From positions 62,001 to 126,000 of the forward strand of contig NZ_PVZS01000005.1 of the NCBI RefSeq assembly GCF_003004785.1: a stretch of DNA of 64,000 bases, in the 5' to 3' direction. Position 1 is the stretch's first letter, and the number at the start of each line of letters is the position of its first letter. Both the position numbers and the translations under genes were made by a program. The notes beneath the pieces are model-generated. The model saw only the letters and a list, made by a program, of their open reading frames with translations. It was not told where the DNA came from and made no database searches. The DNA is from Alsobacter soli. Its GTDB lineage: Bacteria > Pseudomonadota > Alphaproteobacteria > Rhizobiales > Beijerinckiaceae. Of this stretch, positions 27,213 to 36,596 are shown piece by piece.

Positions 27213-28994
27213 ATGTCCCTCGTGGACAGCCGCGCATGCGGGGATCCCGACTTCATGGCCGACCGGACCAGCGAGGCGCCAGCAGCACCGGAGCCGCGGA
27301 CAGAAGACCTCGTGGCCGCGACGCTGGCCGACCTGCGCGCCATCCTGAACTCGATCGGCGAGACGCTCTACACCTGGGACATCGCGTCGGACGCGCTGAC
27401 ATGGGGCGGCAACGCCGCATCGGTGCTGCGGGTGGAGGATCTTGCGGCGCTGCGGACCGGCCGCGGCTACGCCAGGCTGATTCTGCCCGATTCCGGCCAG
27501 AGCCGTTATGACGCCGTTGCGCAGTCCGGCCAGCGGGACGCCGGTCACGGCACGCCGTTCCAGACCGTCTACGCCATCCGGCAGCTCGGGGCGGAACCCC
27601 TCTGGATCCAGGACACCGGCCGCTGGTTCGGGGGACAGGACGGCCGGGCGGTGCGCGTGCACGGCGTGGTGAGGGTCGTCTCCAAGCCTCCGGAGGCCGA
27701 GCAGGCCTCAACTGCCTCCGATGGCCTCACAGGAGCCCTGACGCGCACGCAGCTCACGGAACTCCTCGACGCCGAAATAGCGCTGGCGCGTCGCCAGCAG
27801 CGGACGCTGGCGGTCGCGCTCGTGGGCGTGGAAGGCCTGGCCGAGATCAACGAGGCCTATGGGCTGGACGCCGCGGACGAACTGATCGCCGGCGTGGCGC
27901 GGCGCCTCCGATCAGTGATGCGGCGCGGCGACTGCATGGCCCGCTACACGGGCAACAAGCTCGCGCTGGTGCTCATGGGCTGCGCCGAAGAGCAGCTGCC
28001 CATCGCGGCCAACCGCTTCATCGCAAGCGTGCGCGACCTGCCGATCGGCACCGGCGCGGGCCCGTTGAAAGGGGCCGTGCGGATCGGGGGCGTCATGCTG
28101 CCCCGTTTCGGGCAGACCGCCGCACAGGCGCTGCAGCACGCGGAAGAAGCGCTGCTGGACGCCAAGCAGTCGCCCACGCGCGCCTTCGTGGCCTTCGCGC
28201 CGGACCGGCGCAAGGACGTTCGGCGCCAGAGCAACCGCCGCTTCACCGACGAGATCGTGACCGCGCTGAACGAGCGCCGGGTCACGATGGCGCTGCAGCC
28301 CATCGTGGAGGCAGGCAGCCGGCGGCTGGCCTACCATGAGGCGCTGGTGCGCATCATCGGACGCGACGGCGCCCTGCTGCCGGCCTCGGAGGTCGTGCCC
28401 GCGGCCGAAAAGCTGGGGCTCGCGCCTCTGATCGACCACCGCATGCTGGAAATGGCGGTCGCCGAACTGCAGGCCTCGCCCCACGCGAAGATCTCCATAA
28501 ACCTGTCGAGCGCCACCATCCGCCAGCCGGAATGGATCGAGGCGCTCACGGGAGCGCTGCTCGGCGACTCCGGACTGGCCAGCCGCCTCGTCGTGGAGCT
28601 GACCGAAACCTTGGCGATCGAGGACCTCGAGGCGGCGAAGCGCGCCATCGAGAGCATGCGCGCCCTCGGGGTCCGCATCGCGATCGACGACTTCGGGTCG
28701 GGGCACACGTCTTTCAGGCACCTGCGCGACCTGCAGGCCGACCTGATCAAGATCGACGGCGCCTTCGTGCAGAACCTGGGCCGATCCACGGACGACCGTT
28801 TCTTCGTCCGCACGCTGGTCGATCTCGCCCAGCACCTCGGCGTTCCCACGGTCGCCGAGTGGGTGCAGGACGAGGAGACCGCCCGCATCCTGGAGAGCTG
28901 GGGCGTCAGCTATCTGCAGGGAGAATTGTTCGGAGACGAGATCTGGCCCGCGACCCTGCATGAGCCGCGGAGGACGTCCGCTTCATTGCTATGA
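27213..28994 (+). CDS. GGDEF/EAL-domain protein (degenerate GGDEF)
   Basis: A 593-residue cytoplasmic c-di-GMP signalling protein with three parts. An N-terminal PAS-like sensor covers residues 30-160 (GETLYTWDIASDALTWGG). The GGDEF domain covers about 175-320; its signature is degenerate (ARYTGNKLALVLMG instead of RYGGDEF), so it is unlikely to make c-di-GMP. The EAL domain at 345-590 keeps HEALVRI, SINLSS, VELTET, IAIDDFGSG, LIKIDGAFV and VAEWVQ, ending LQGELFG. Most catalytic residues remain, so phosphodiesterase activity is possible. The start is uncertain: ATG 27213 or ATG 27255 (MADRTSEAP); neither has a clear ribosome site. Confidence 0.87.
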   Translation: MSLVDSRACGDPDFMADRTSEAPAAPEPRTEDLVAATLADLRAILNSIGETLYTWDIASDALTWGGNAASVLRVEDLAALRTGRGYARLILPDSGQSRYDAVAQSGQRDAGHGTPFQTVYAIRQLGAEPLWIQDTGRWFGGQDGRAVRVHGVVRVVSKPPEAEQASTASDGLTGALTRTQLTELLDAEIALARRQQRTLAVALVGVEGLAEINEAYGLDAADELIAGVARRLRSVMRRGDCMARYTGNKLALVLMGCAEEQLPIAANRFIASVRDLPIGTGAGPLKGAVRIGGVMLPRFGQTAAQALQHAEEALLDAKQSPTRAFVAFAPDRRKDVRRQSNRRFTDEIVTALNERRVTMALQPIVEAGSRRLAYHEALVRIIGRDGALLPASEVVPAAEKLGLAPLIDHRMLEMAVAELQASPHAKISINLSSATIRQPEWIEALTGALLGDSGLASRLVVELTETLAIEDLEAAKRAIESMRALGVRIAIDDFGSGHTSFRHLRDLQADLIKIDGAFVQNLGRSTDDRFFVRTLVDLAQHLGVPTVAEWVQDEETARILESWGVSYLQGELFGDEIWPATLHEPRRTSASLL

Positions 28995-29014
28995 ACCCGC
29001 GCCGGCGCGGGTTC
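28993..29014. terminator. Bidirectional terminator hairpin
   Basis: A 22-bp perfect palindrome with arms GAACCCGCGCC and GGCGCGGGTTC sits between the stops of the convergent EAL gene and phaR. Confidence 0.6.
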
Positions 29015-29018
29015 CCGC

Positions 29019-29612
29019 TCACCCGGACAGCTTGTCCAGGCGCTTCTGCACTTCCGAGAGCTGGCGCTTCAGCTCGTCGAGCTCTGCCGCCTCGCCTTCC
29101 TTTGCGCCGGGCTGTCCGGCGGCCTTCGCCTCGCCCTCGGTCGGCAAGCCAAAGGGATTGAACATCTTCAGCGCGTCCCGGAAGACGGTCATGTTCTTCT
29201 GGACCTGGTCCTCCATGGCGGTGAAGGCCGCGGATCCGAAAGCGTTGGAGCCGAAGGCCTGGCTCATCTGCTCGCGAAACTTCTGCTGATTCTCGGTCAG
29301 CATCTGGATCGAGTGCTCCAGGTAGCTGGGAACGAGCGCCTGCATGCTATCGCCGTAATAACGGATGAGCTGGCGCAGGAAGGTGATCGGCAGGAGATTT
29401 TGCCCGCTCTTGCCTTCCTGCTCGAAGATGATCTGGGTCAGGACAGACCTGGTGATGTCTTCGCCTGTCTTTGCGTCGAAGACGACGAAATCTTCGCCCT
29501 TCTTCACCATGCTGGCGAGATCATCGAGCGTGACGTAGGTGCTCGTCCCGGTGTGATAGAGGCGCCTGTTCGCGTATTTCTTGATGACGGTCGGTTGCTT
29601 TTCGTTCGCCAT
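29019..29612 (-). CDS. phaR: Polyhydroxyalkanoate synthesis repressor PhaR
   Basis: The 197-residue protein begins VIKKYANRRLYHTGTSTYVT, the DNA/PHA-binding N-terminal domain of PhaR. Two PHB accumulation regulatory segments follow (DITRSVLTQIIFEQEGKSG, LPITFLRQLIRYYGDSMQ), then a Gln/Glu-rich tail with a coiled-coil end. PhaR binds nascent PHA granules and releases repression of phasin and other PHA genes. It is divergent from phaA, with a 250-bp shared control region. Confidence 0.93.
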   Translation of the reverse strand: MANEKQPTVIKKYANRRLYHTGTSTYVTLDDLASMVKKGEDFVVFDAKTGEDITRSVLTQIIFEQEGKSGQNLLPITFLRQLIRYYGDSMQALVPSYLEHSIQMLTENQQKFREQMSQAFGSNAFGSAAFTAMEDQVQKNMTVFRDALKMFNPFGLPTEGEAKAAGQPGAKEGEAAELDELKRQLSEVQKRLDKLSG

Positions 29613-29863
29613 GGTCTTCGAAAACTGGGCGCCTCGAGCGGAGGCCGGCGCATTGACGGAACGATAAGCGGTTCTGCGGAGGGCACAACCCGATTCATGA
29701 GACTTTGGTCAATAAGCAGGCGGAATCGCAACCAAAGGCTGAGGCTCCGGAGGCGCCGGCGGCTTGACGCTCCTCCGACCCGGGCGAAAGATGCCTTCGA
29801 CATCCAGCCCGCGGCGCCCCGGCGGCGGCCGGCTGGCCGACTTCGTTTTTGAGGAGGAAAACC

Positions 29864-31042
<1,179 letters not shown>

Positions 31043-31060
31043 TCCCCGGAAACAATGCAG

Positions 31061-31087
31061 CGGGCGCCGTCTGGGCGCCCGTTTTTT
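31061..31087 (+). terminator. Rho-independent terminator between phaA and phaB
   Basis: An 8-bp stem (CGGGCGCC / GGCGCCCG) is followed by six T residues, 18 bp after the phaA stop. It probably reduces or separates phaB expression from phaA. Confidence 0.8.
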
Positions 31088-31146
31088 CTCGGTGAGCGCA
31101 GGTCCTCGGGAGCCTGCGCGCAAAGATCCATGGAAGGGGAGACGAC

Positions 31147-31872
31147 ATGGCGAGGGTTGCACTGGTCACGGGGGGGACGCGCGGCATCGGCGGCGCGATC
31201 AGCAATGCCCTGAAGGCGGCCGGCTATCAGGTGGCGGCGAACTACGCCGGCAACGACGAGGCCGCGCAGGCCTTCAAGGCCGAGACCGGCATTCCGGTGT
31301 TCAAGTGGGACGTGGGCGACTACGACGCGAGCGCGGCCGGCGTCGCCAAGGTCGAGGCCGATGTCGGGCCCATCGACGTCCTGGTCAACAATGCGGGCAT
31401 CACCCGCGACGGCTTCTTCCACAAAATGACGAAGGACCAATGGCAGGCGGTGATCCGCACCAACCTGGATTCACTGTTCAACGTCACCCGGCCTGTCTGG
31501 GAAGGCATGCGCAACCGCAGCTTCGGGCGCGTGGTCGTCATCTCGTCCATCAACGGCCAGAAGGGGCAGATGGGCCAGGTGAACTACTCCGCCTCCAAGG
31601 CGGGCGACCTCGGCTTCGTCAAGGCGCTGGCCCAGGAGGGCGCCGCCAAGAACATCACGGTGAACGCAATCTGCCCCGGTTACATCGGCACGGAGATGGT
31701 GAAGGCTATCGACGAGAACGTGCTCAAGACCCGGATCCTGCCGCAGATTCCTGTCGGCCGCCTGGGCGAGCCGGAGGAGATCGCCCGCATCGTCGTCTTC
31801 CTCGCGTCGGACGAAGCGGGCTTCATCACCGGATCAACCATCGCGGCCAATGGCGGCCAGGCGATGATCTGA
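31147..31872 (+). CDS. phaB: Acetoacetyl-CoA reductase PhaB
   Basis: NADPH-dependent short-chain dehydrogenase giving (R)-3-hydroxybutyryl-CoA, the PHB monomer. The 241-residue protein has the cofactor loop VTGGTRGIGGAI, NNAGITRD, the catalytic Ser in VVISSINGQKGQMGQ and the YxxxK pair in NYSASKAG, and PhaB-specific QKGQMGQVNYSASKAG. GGAAGGGGAG precedes the ATG. PHA synthase phaC is not in the window. Confidence 0.95.
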   Translation: MARVALVTGGTRGIGGAISNALKAAGYQVAANYAGNDEAAQAFKAETGIPVFKWDVGDYDASAAGVAKVEADVGPIDVLVNNAGITRDGFFHKMTKDQWQAVIRTNLDSLFNVTRPVWEGMRNRSFGRVVVISSINGQKGQMGQVNYSASKAGDLGFVKALAQEGAAKNITVNAICPGYIGTEMVKAIDENVLKTRILPQIPVGRLGEPEEIARIVVFLASDEAGFITGSTIAANGGQAMI

Positions 31873-31873
31873 C

Positions 31874-32353
31874 CTAGCGCGTCTTCGCCTTTTCGGGACG
31901 CGAACGGACCGGCGCCGCAGGCTCTGCATCCTGCGGCGCTTCTTCTTTCAGACGCCACATCGGCCGCCCGTCGACGAAGCCGTTCTCGAACCGTTCGTCC
32001 TGCGACAAGTTCGAGGAGAGAGCAGCCCGCGGGTTGCGTGAGTTTAGGACGACGCCCTTCTCGGTAAGCCTGTGCAGGATCTCGCCGATTGGCAGAGGCT
32101 GGTCCGATTCGGACAGGATTTCATAAACGGAGGTCCGCAGCGACTTCGAAGGCGCAGCATGCGTGGCGATCTTCGCCTGCAGGGCGGAGGGAATCTGAAC
32201 TGTTTGACGCTCCCCTGACTTCGGTTTTTCCGTGCGAAGCTCGGCCATCGTTTTCTCGAGGGCCACGAGAAGCCTATATTCCTCAGACGAATTCATCAGA
32301 TTCGATCGGAGGCCGTCGATGAGATCCGACAGTGCTTTCACGACGTCCTTCAT
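31874..32353 (-). CDS. Hypothetical protein with a possible winged-helix domain
   Basis: A 159-residue protein I cannot assign. Residues 75-140 (LRTSVYEILSESDQPLPIGE, ILHRLTEKG, NPRAALSSNLSQDERF, PMWRL) have the look of a HARE-HTH-type winged helix: two helices, an Arg-Ala-Ala-Leu-Ser-Ser recognition region, then a beta-wing ending in Trp. This fold occurs in restriction and chromatin proteins. The N-terminal 70 residues look helical. The gene and its 5' flank are clearly less GC-rich than the surroundings, which suggests acquisition. Its stop lies 2 bp past the phaB stop, convergent. Confidence 0.6.
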   Translation of the reverse strand: MKDVVKALSDLIDGLRSNLMNSSEEYRLLVALEKTMAELRTEKPKSGERQTVQIPSALQAKIATHAAPSKSLRTSVYEILSESDQPLPIGEILHRLTEKGVVLNSRNPRAALSSNLSQDERFENGFVDGRPMWRLKEEAPQDAEPAAPVRSRPEKAKTR

Positions 32354-32689
32354 GGGGTTTCACTTAATCTAAATTGCAATGAATATCAGAATATATCATT
32401 TCTTGCCCGACGCAAATTGATGTTCCTTAACGTCGCGCAATTTCTACTCTTATCAAAGTCAAACCCGTCAAACTTCAGCATCAGCGTTTCAACCCAGCTC
32501 CTTTTCGCGCGAGGTGCATCTAAATTCCTGCCGAGTCCATATCCGCGGTGGACTTCGGATCGTGATTCGGCCTTCACGGTCCCTCGTCGCTCCACAACGC
32601 AATGGGCGAGTTTACGCTCCACGCCGGCTCATCTACATGTCGGGCATTCGCCGGCCCGCCGGCGCTGTCCCTAATTTCGGAGCGCCTCA
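32354..32689. other. 336-bp A+T-rich intergenic region
   Basis: Visibly richer in A and T than the rest of the window, with no supported gene. It presumably contains divergent promoters for the hypothetical gene on the left and the transporter on the right. No clear repeat, RNA or mobile-element sequence is seen. Confidence 0.5.
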
Positions 32690-33577
32690 TTGATTGCGAC
32701 GATCTGCGGCTTTGGAGCGATCCTCCTCTGGTCGGCGCTGGCGCTCATGACCGCGGCGTCCGGCGCGATCCCGCCGTTCCAGCTGGCGGCCATGACATTC
32801 GCGGTCGGCGGCGCGCTGGGCGCGCTGAGTTGGATCGTGCGGCCCGGCGCAGCCCGCAGCCTGGTCCAACCCTGGCCGGTGTGGCTCCTGGGCGTCGGGG
32901 GACTGTTCGGTTATCACGCGATCTATTTCGCGGCGCTGCGTCTCGCGCCACCGGCCGAGGCCGGGCTTATCGCCTATCTGTGGCCGCTGCTCATCGTGCT
33001 CTTCTCCGCACTTCTTCCGGGTGAGCGGCTGAGGGCCGTCCACGTCATTGGGGCCCTTCTCGGTCTTGCAGGGGTGCTGGTGCTGGTGACCGGGCGGACC
33101 GGGGGGCTGTCGCTCGACGCGCGCTACACGCCCGGCTACGCGCTCGCCTTCGCGTGCGCCTTCGTGTGGTCGGGCTACTCGGTGCTCTCGCGCCGATTCG
33201 GGGCGGTGCCGACGGACGCCGTCGCGGGCTTCTGCATCGTGACCTCGGTTCTGGCCGCGATCTGCCACGCGCTGTTCGAGACGACGGTCTGGCCTGTGGG
33301 CGCCAGCCAGTGGCTCGCCGTGGTGGGGCTCGGCCTCGGGCCGGTCGGCGCGGCGTTCTACCTGTGGGACCACGGCGTCAAGCGCGGCGACATCAAGCTT
33401 CTGGGCGTGGCGTCCTATGCGGCGCCTGTGCTTTCCACCATGATCCTGGTCGCCGCGGGCTATGCGGAGGCAACGAAGTCGCTGGGCGTCGCGACGCTCC
33501 TGATCGTCGCAGGCGCCCTCCTGGCCTCCTCGGAGGCCCTAATACGCCGCAGGGTGGCGGCTCAGGCCGTCAAGTAA
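32690..33577 (+). CDS. EamA/DMT family transporter
   Basis: A 295-residue inner-membrane permease with about ten hydrophobic segments in two EamA repeats. EAGLIAYLWPLLIVLFSALL in repeat 1 resembles the YddG aromatic amino-acid exporter group; repeat 2 has GVASYAAPVLSTMILVAAGY. The start is taken as TTG 32690 with GGAG eight bases upstream. Substrate is unknown; small-metabolite export is likely. Its 3' end overlaps the convergent GNAT gene by 16 bp. Confidence 0.88.
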   Translation: MIATICGFGAILLWSALALMTAASGAIPPFQLAAMTFAVGGALGALSWIVRPGAARSLVQPWPVWLLGVGGLFGYHAIYFAALRLAPPAEAGLIAYLWPLLIVLFSALLPGERLRAVHVIGALLGLAGVLVLVTGRTGGLSLDARYTPGYALAFACAFVWSGYSVLSRRFGAVPTDAVAGFCIVTSVLAAICHALFETTVWPVGASQWLAVVGLGLGPVGAAFYLWDHGVKRGDIKLLGVASYAAPVLSTMILVAAGYAEATKSLGVATLLIVAGALLASSEALIRRRVAAQAVK

Positions 33578-34329
33578 GCGTAGCGATAAGCCTCGCGAAA
33601 GCCGCAGGCCCGATAAAGCGCGATCGCCGGATGGTTCTCGGCGACGACCTGCAGATAAACCGTTTCGGCGCCCCGCTCGCGCGCCCAGGCCAACAAGCCT
33701 GCCATAAGGCGCCGCGCCAGGCCCCGGCGACGCGCCTCGGGCGCGGTGGCGACGTGGAACACGCCCGCGATCCCGTCTTCGACGGCGATCCGCCCGAAGG
33801 CGAGGGCCCTGCCGTCGTCCAGCGCGACCCCGAAACCCTGCTGGATCGGGACGGCGGCGAGCAGCCTGGCGATCAGCGCGCGCTCGGCTGCGTCCGCCCC
33901 CGAAGCCGCCATGCCGGCAAGCCATCCGGGCGTCAATTGGGCCGAGACTTCGCCTCCGGGCGAAGGATGAACGTCAGCGATGGGCGCGTGCAAGACAAGG
34001 GTCTCCCCCGCGGCCTCGCGGCCCTCGCCTGCGAGGCGCCGGAGCGCCTCGGGCGGCGTCAGCGGCGTGAGGCGCACCACGCACGGCGCCCCGCGTTCGG
34101 CGCAGATGCGGCGGGCGGCATCGAGCACCGCGTCGAAGCGGCCGGGCTCGGGCCGGATCGCGTTGAGACTGTTGACGCGGCGTGAGCGCGAGCCGGGCGT
34201 CAGCCTCAACTCCCAGCCATGCAGGTCAATGACGTCCGGCGCCGGCCAGGCGCGGGCGCTGTGACGTTCAAAGGCGGAGACGAGATCAGCGGGCGCTTCG
34301 GCGGGCTGCGCCAGGTCCTCAGGGTTCAT
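33562..34329 (-). CDS. GNAT family N-acetyltransferase
   Basis: A 255-residue protein with an N-terminal helper region (DLHGWELRLTPGSRSRRVNSL, typical of a GNAT subfamily) and a C-terminal GNAT catalytic domain: GIAGVFHVATAPEARRRGLA with acetyl-CoA loop RRRGLA, and LQVVAENHPAIALYRACGF. The ATG at 34329 (MNPEDLAQ) is used; the longer frame overlaps the upstream cupin gene. Last gene of gloB-cupin-GNAT. Substrate unknown. Confidence 0.85.
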   Translation of the reverse strand: MNPEDLAQPAEAPADLVSAFERHSARAWPAPDVIDLHGWELRLTPGSRSRRVNSLNAIRPEPGRFDAVLDAARRICAERGAPCVVRLTPLTPPEALRRLAGEGREAAGETLVLHAPIADVHPSPGGEVSAQLTPGWLAGMAASGADAAERALIARLLAAVPIQQGFGVALDDGRALAFGRIAVEDGIAGVFHVATAPEARRRGLARRLMAGLLAWARERGAETVYLQVVAENHPAIALYRACGFREAYRYAYLTA

Positions 34330-34349
34330 CAACTGCCTTTCTGCCCCGC

Positions 34350-34802
34350 TCAGCGCGGGGTCGGGCGCCAGTTCGCGGGCGCCATTTCGAAGCCGGAGAA
34401 TTGAAAACCGGGCGCCACCGTGCAGCCGACCAGCGTCCAGGCGCCCAGGCTCACGGCGGTTTGCCACCAGCCCGCCGGCACGACGAGTTGCGGTCGCTGG
34501 CCGGAGCGGAGGTGAGGGCCGAGATGGCGCGCTTCGGCGTCATGGCAGTTCGGCGACATGGTGATCACGAGAGGCGCTCCGGCGTACCAGTGCCAGACCT
34601 CGGCGGCGTCGACGCGATGCCACTCGGAAACATCGCCTGCGCCGAGCAGGAAGTAGATGGCGGTGGACACGGACCGGCCATTCGCGTCCGCTCGCTCGTC
34701 CCTGTAGGTCTCGCGGTAGTAGCCGCCTTCCGGATGGGGTGCGAGATCGAGCAGGCGCACGACCTCGGCGGCGCTCAGGTCCGGCGAGAGAGCCTCGGGC
34801 AT
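34350..34802 (-). CDS. Cupin, DUF985 family
   Basis: A 150-residue small beta-barrel protein. LDLAPHPEGGYYRETYRD at the N-terminus, STAIYFLLGAGDVSEWHRVD, EVWHWYAGAP and PGFQFSGFEMA at the C-terminus are the DUF985 pattern. The family is annotated as cupin-like, with unclear enzymatic role. It starts 9 bp after the gloB stop and precedes the GNAT gene by 20 bp, so the three are an operon. Confidence 0.85.
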   Translation of the reverse strand: MPEALSPDLSAAEVVRLLDLAPHPEGGYYRETYRDERADANGRSVSTAIYFLLGAGDVSEWHRVDAAEVWHWYAGAPLVITMSPNCHDAEARHLGPHLRSGQRPQLVVPAGWWQTAVSLGAWTLVGCTVAPGFQFSGFEMAPANWRPTPR

Positions 34803-34811
34803 GACGGCTCC

Positions 34812-35579
34812 TCAGGCCCTGTTCTTGCGCTCGCGCAGCTCGGTGAACACGTCGAGCGCCGGGCGGCCCGCCATGCCGACCGCCGCCGCGACCGCCGGAT
34901 CGCCGGCGCGCAGGAAGGGGTTGGTGGCCTTCTCGCGTCCAATCGTGGTGGGCAGGGTGTAGGAGCCGGCGGCGCGAAGCTGCTCCACCTCGGCCGCGCG
35001 GGCCTGCAACGCCGCATTGTCGGGGTCCACCGTCAGCGCGAAGCGGGCGTTCGACTGGGTGTACTCGTGGCCGCAATAGACGCGCGTGTCGTCCGGCAGG
35101 GCGGCGAGCTTCTGCAACGAGCTCCACATCTGGGCAGGCGTGCCCTCGAAGAGCCGGCCACATCCCAGTGAGAAGAGCGTGTCGCCGGCGAACAGGATCT
35201 TCTCGCCGCCGAAGTGAAAGGCGATGTGATTGGCGGTGTGCCCGGGCGTGTCGATCACGGTCGCGGCCATGTTGCCCACTATCACGGTGTCGCCTTCGTT
35301 GAGGCCGCGGTCCATGCCGGGGATCCGGCCCTCGTCGCGCGCCGGTCCGATGACGCGCGCGCCGGTGCGCTTCTTCAGGCCCGGGATGCCGGCGACGTGG
35401 TCGCCATGGTGGTGAGTCACCAGGATGTGGGTGAGCTTCCAGCCAGTCTCGTCCAGCACCTTGAGGATCGGGGCGTCCTCGCAAGCGTCGATGGAGGCCG
35501 TGGCGCCCGTCTCCGGATCGTGCAGGAGCACGGCGAAGTTGTCAGAGGAGACGATGAACTGGCGGACTTCGGCTGGCAT
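34812..35579 (-). CDS. gloB: Hydroxyacylglutathione hydrolase (glyoxalase II)
   Basis: Hydrolyses S-lactoylglutathione to lactate and glutathione in methylglyoxal detoxification. The 255-residue metallo-beta-lactamase-fold protein has the dinuclear metal motif THHHGDHVAG, further ligands in DTPGHTANHIAFH, FAGDTLFSLGCGR and YCGHEYTQSNARF, and the C-terminal GRPALDVFTELRERKNRA. The ATG at 35579 (MPAEVRQF) is chosen over an upstream extension without homology. It is divergent from a SAM methyltransferase gene. Confidence 0.94.
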   Translation of the reverse strand: MPAEVRQFIVSSDNFAVLLHDPETGATASIDACEDAPILKVLDETGWKLTHILVTHHHGDHVAGIPGLKKRTGARVIGPARDEGRIPGMDRGLNEGDTVIVGNMAATVIDTPGHTANHIAFHFGGEKILFAGDTLFSLGCGRLFEGTPAQMWSSLQKLAALPDDTRVYCGHEYTQSNARFALTVDPDNAALQARAAEVEQLRAAGSYTLPTTIGREKATNPFLRAGDPAVAAAVGMAGRPALDVFTELRERKNRA

Positions 35580-35718
35580 GGCGTGAACCTTCGCAAGGAC
35601 CGGCGCGAGGCCGGCCGGATGAAACGGCGTTGACCCTATTCTCGGGTGGCGCCTTGCGCTGGGCAATGGCGTTCTGCTTCATGGCGGCTCCCGCCGCAAC
35701 GCGCATCAAGCCCACCGC

Positions 35719-36489
35719 ATGAGCCTCGACGTCGTCGACCTGCGCACGTTTTACTCCGGACCGCTCGGCGCGGTGGCCCGGCGCCTGCTCGGGCGCGCCA
35801 TCCGGGCGCGGTGGAGCAACGTCACGAGCCTGGCGGTGCTGGGGGTGGGATACGCCACCCCTTATCTCGACCTGTTCTCGGGCGAGGCGGAGCGCGCCAT
35901 CGCCGTGATGCCTGCGGCTCAGGGCGTGGTGAACTGGCCCTCCGGGGGGCTCTCCGCCACGGCGCTGGGCGACCTCGACATGATGCCCCTCCCGGACGCC
36001 AGCATGGATCGCGTTCTGGTGGTCCACGCGCTGGAGACCGGGGAGAGCCCGCGAGAGCTCCTCTCAGAGATGTGGCGCATCCTGACTCCCGGCGGGCGGC
36101 TCATCATCGTCGCCCCGAATAGAAGAGGCCTCTGGGCCCGCATGGACACCACGCCGTTCGGCCACGGGCAGCCGTTTTCACGCGGGCAGCTCACATCCGT
36201 GCTGCGGGAGGCGTTGTTCTCGCCGGTCCATTGGGCCGAGGCCCTCTATGTGCCGCCGATCCCGCGCCGGACGTTCCTGCGATCCGCGGTGGCGTGGGAG
36301 CGGGTGGGCACGACGCTGTCGCTGCCCTTCGCGGGGGTGCACATCATCGAGGCCACCAAGACGCTTTACCGTCCTGTCGCCATCCGGCCGGCCCGGCGCG
36401 TGGCCACCCAGCTGAGGCCCGTGCTCGTGCCCGCGCGGCGTGCGCCGCATGGGGCGGCAGGCTGCGGATTCATGGCTTCGCTTGACTAA
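35719..36489 (+). CDS. Class I SAM-dependent methyltransferase
   Basis: A 256-residue methyltransferase with motif I in SLAVLGVGYATPYLDLF, an ALGDLDMMPLPDASMDRVL acidic turn, and MWRILTPGGRLIIVAPNRRG. It belongs to the type I group found next to gloB in many alphaproteobacteria; divergent pairing with gloB is conserved. Substrate unknown. No membrane segment. Confidence 0.85.
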   Translation: MSLDVVDLRTFYSGPLGAVARRLLGRAIRARWSNVTSLAVLGVGYATPYLDLFSGEAERAIAVMPAAQGVVNWPSGGLSATALGDLDMMPLPDASMDRVLVVHALETGESPRELLSEMWRILTPGGRLIIVAPNRRGLWARMDTTPFGHGQPFSRGQLTSVLREALFSPVHWAEALYVPPIPRRTFLRSAVAWERVGTTLSLPFAGVHIIEATKTLYRPVAIRPARRVATQLRPVLVPARRAPHGAAGCGFMASLD

Positions 36490-36596
36490 GCCGGCGCAAG
36501 AGGCCACTTATCCGGCCGCCCTGCGGCTCCTAGCGCGGGCCCATTTCAGCCGGCGGCTTTGCGCCGCCTCCAGCGAAGGCGCCCGCCATCCAAGCC

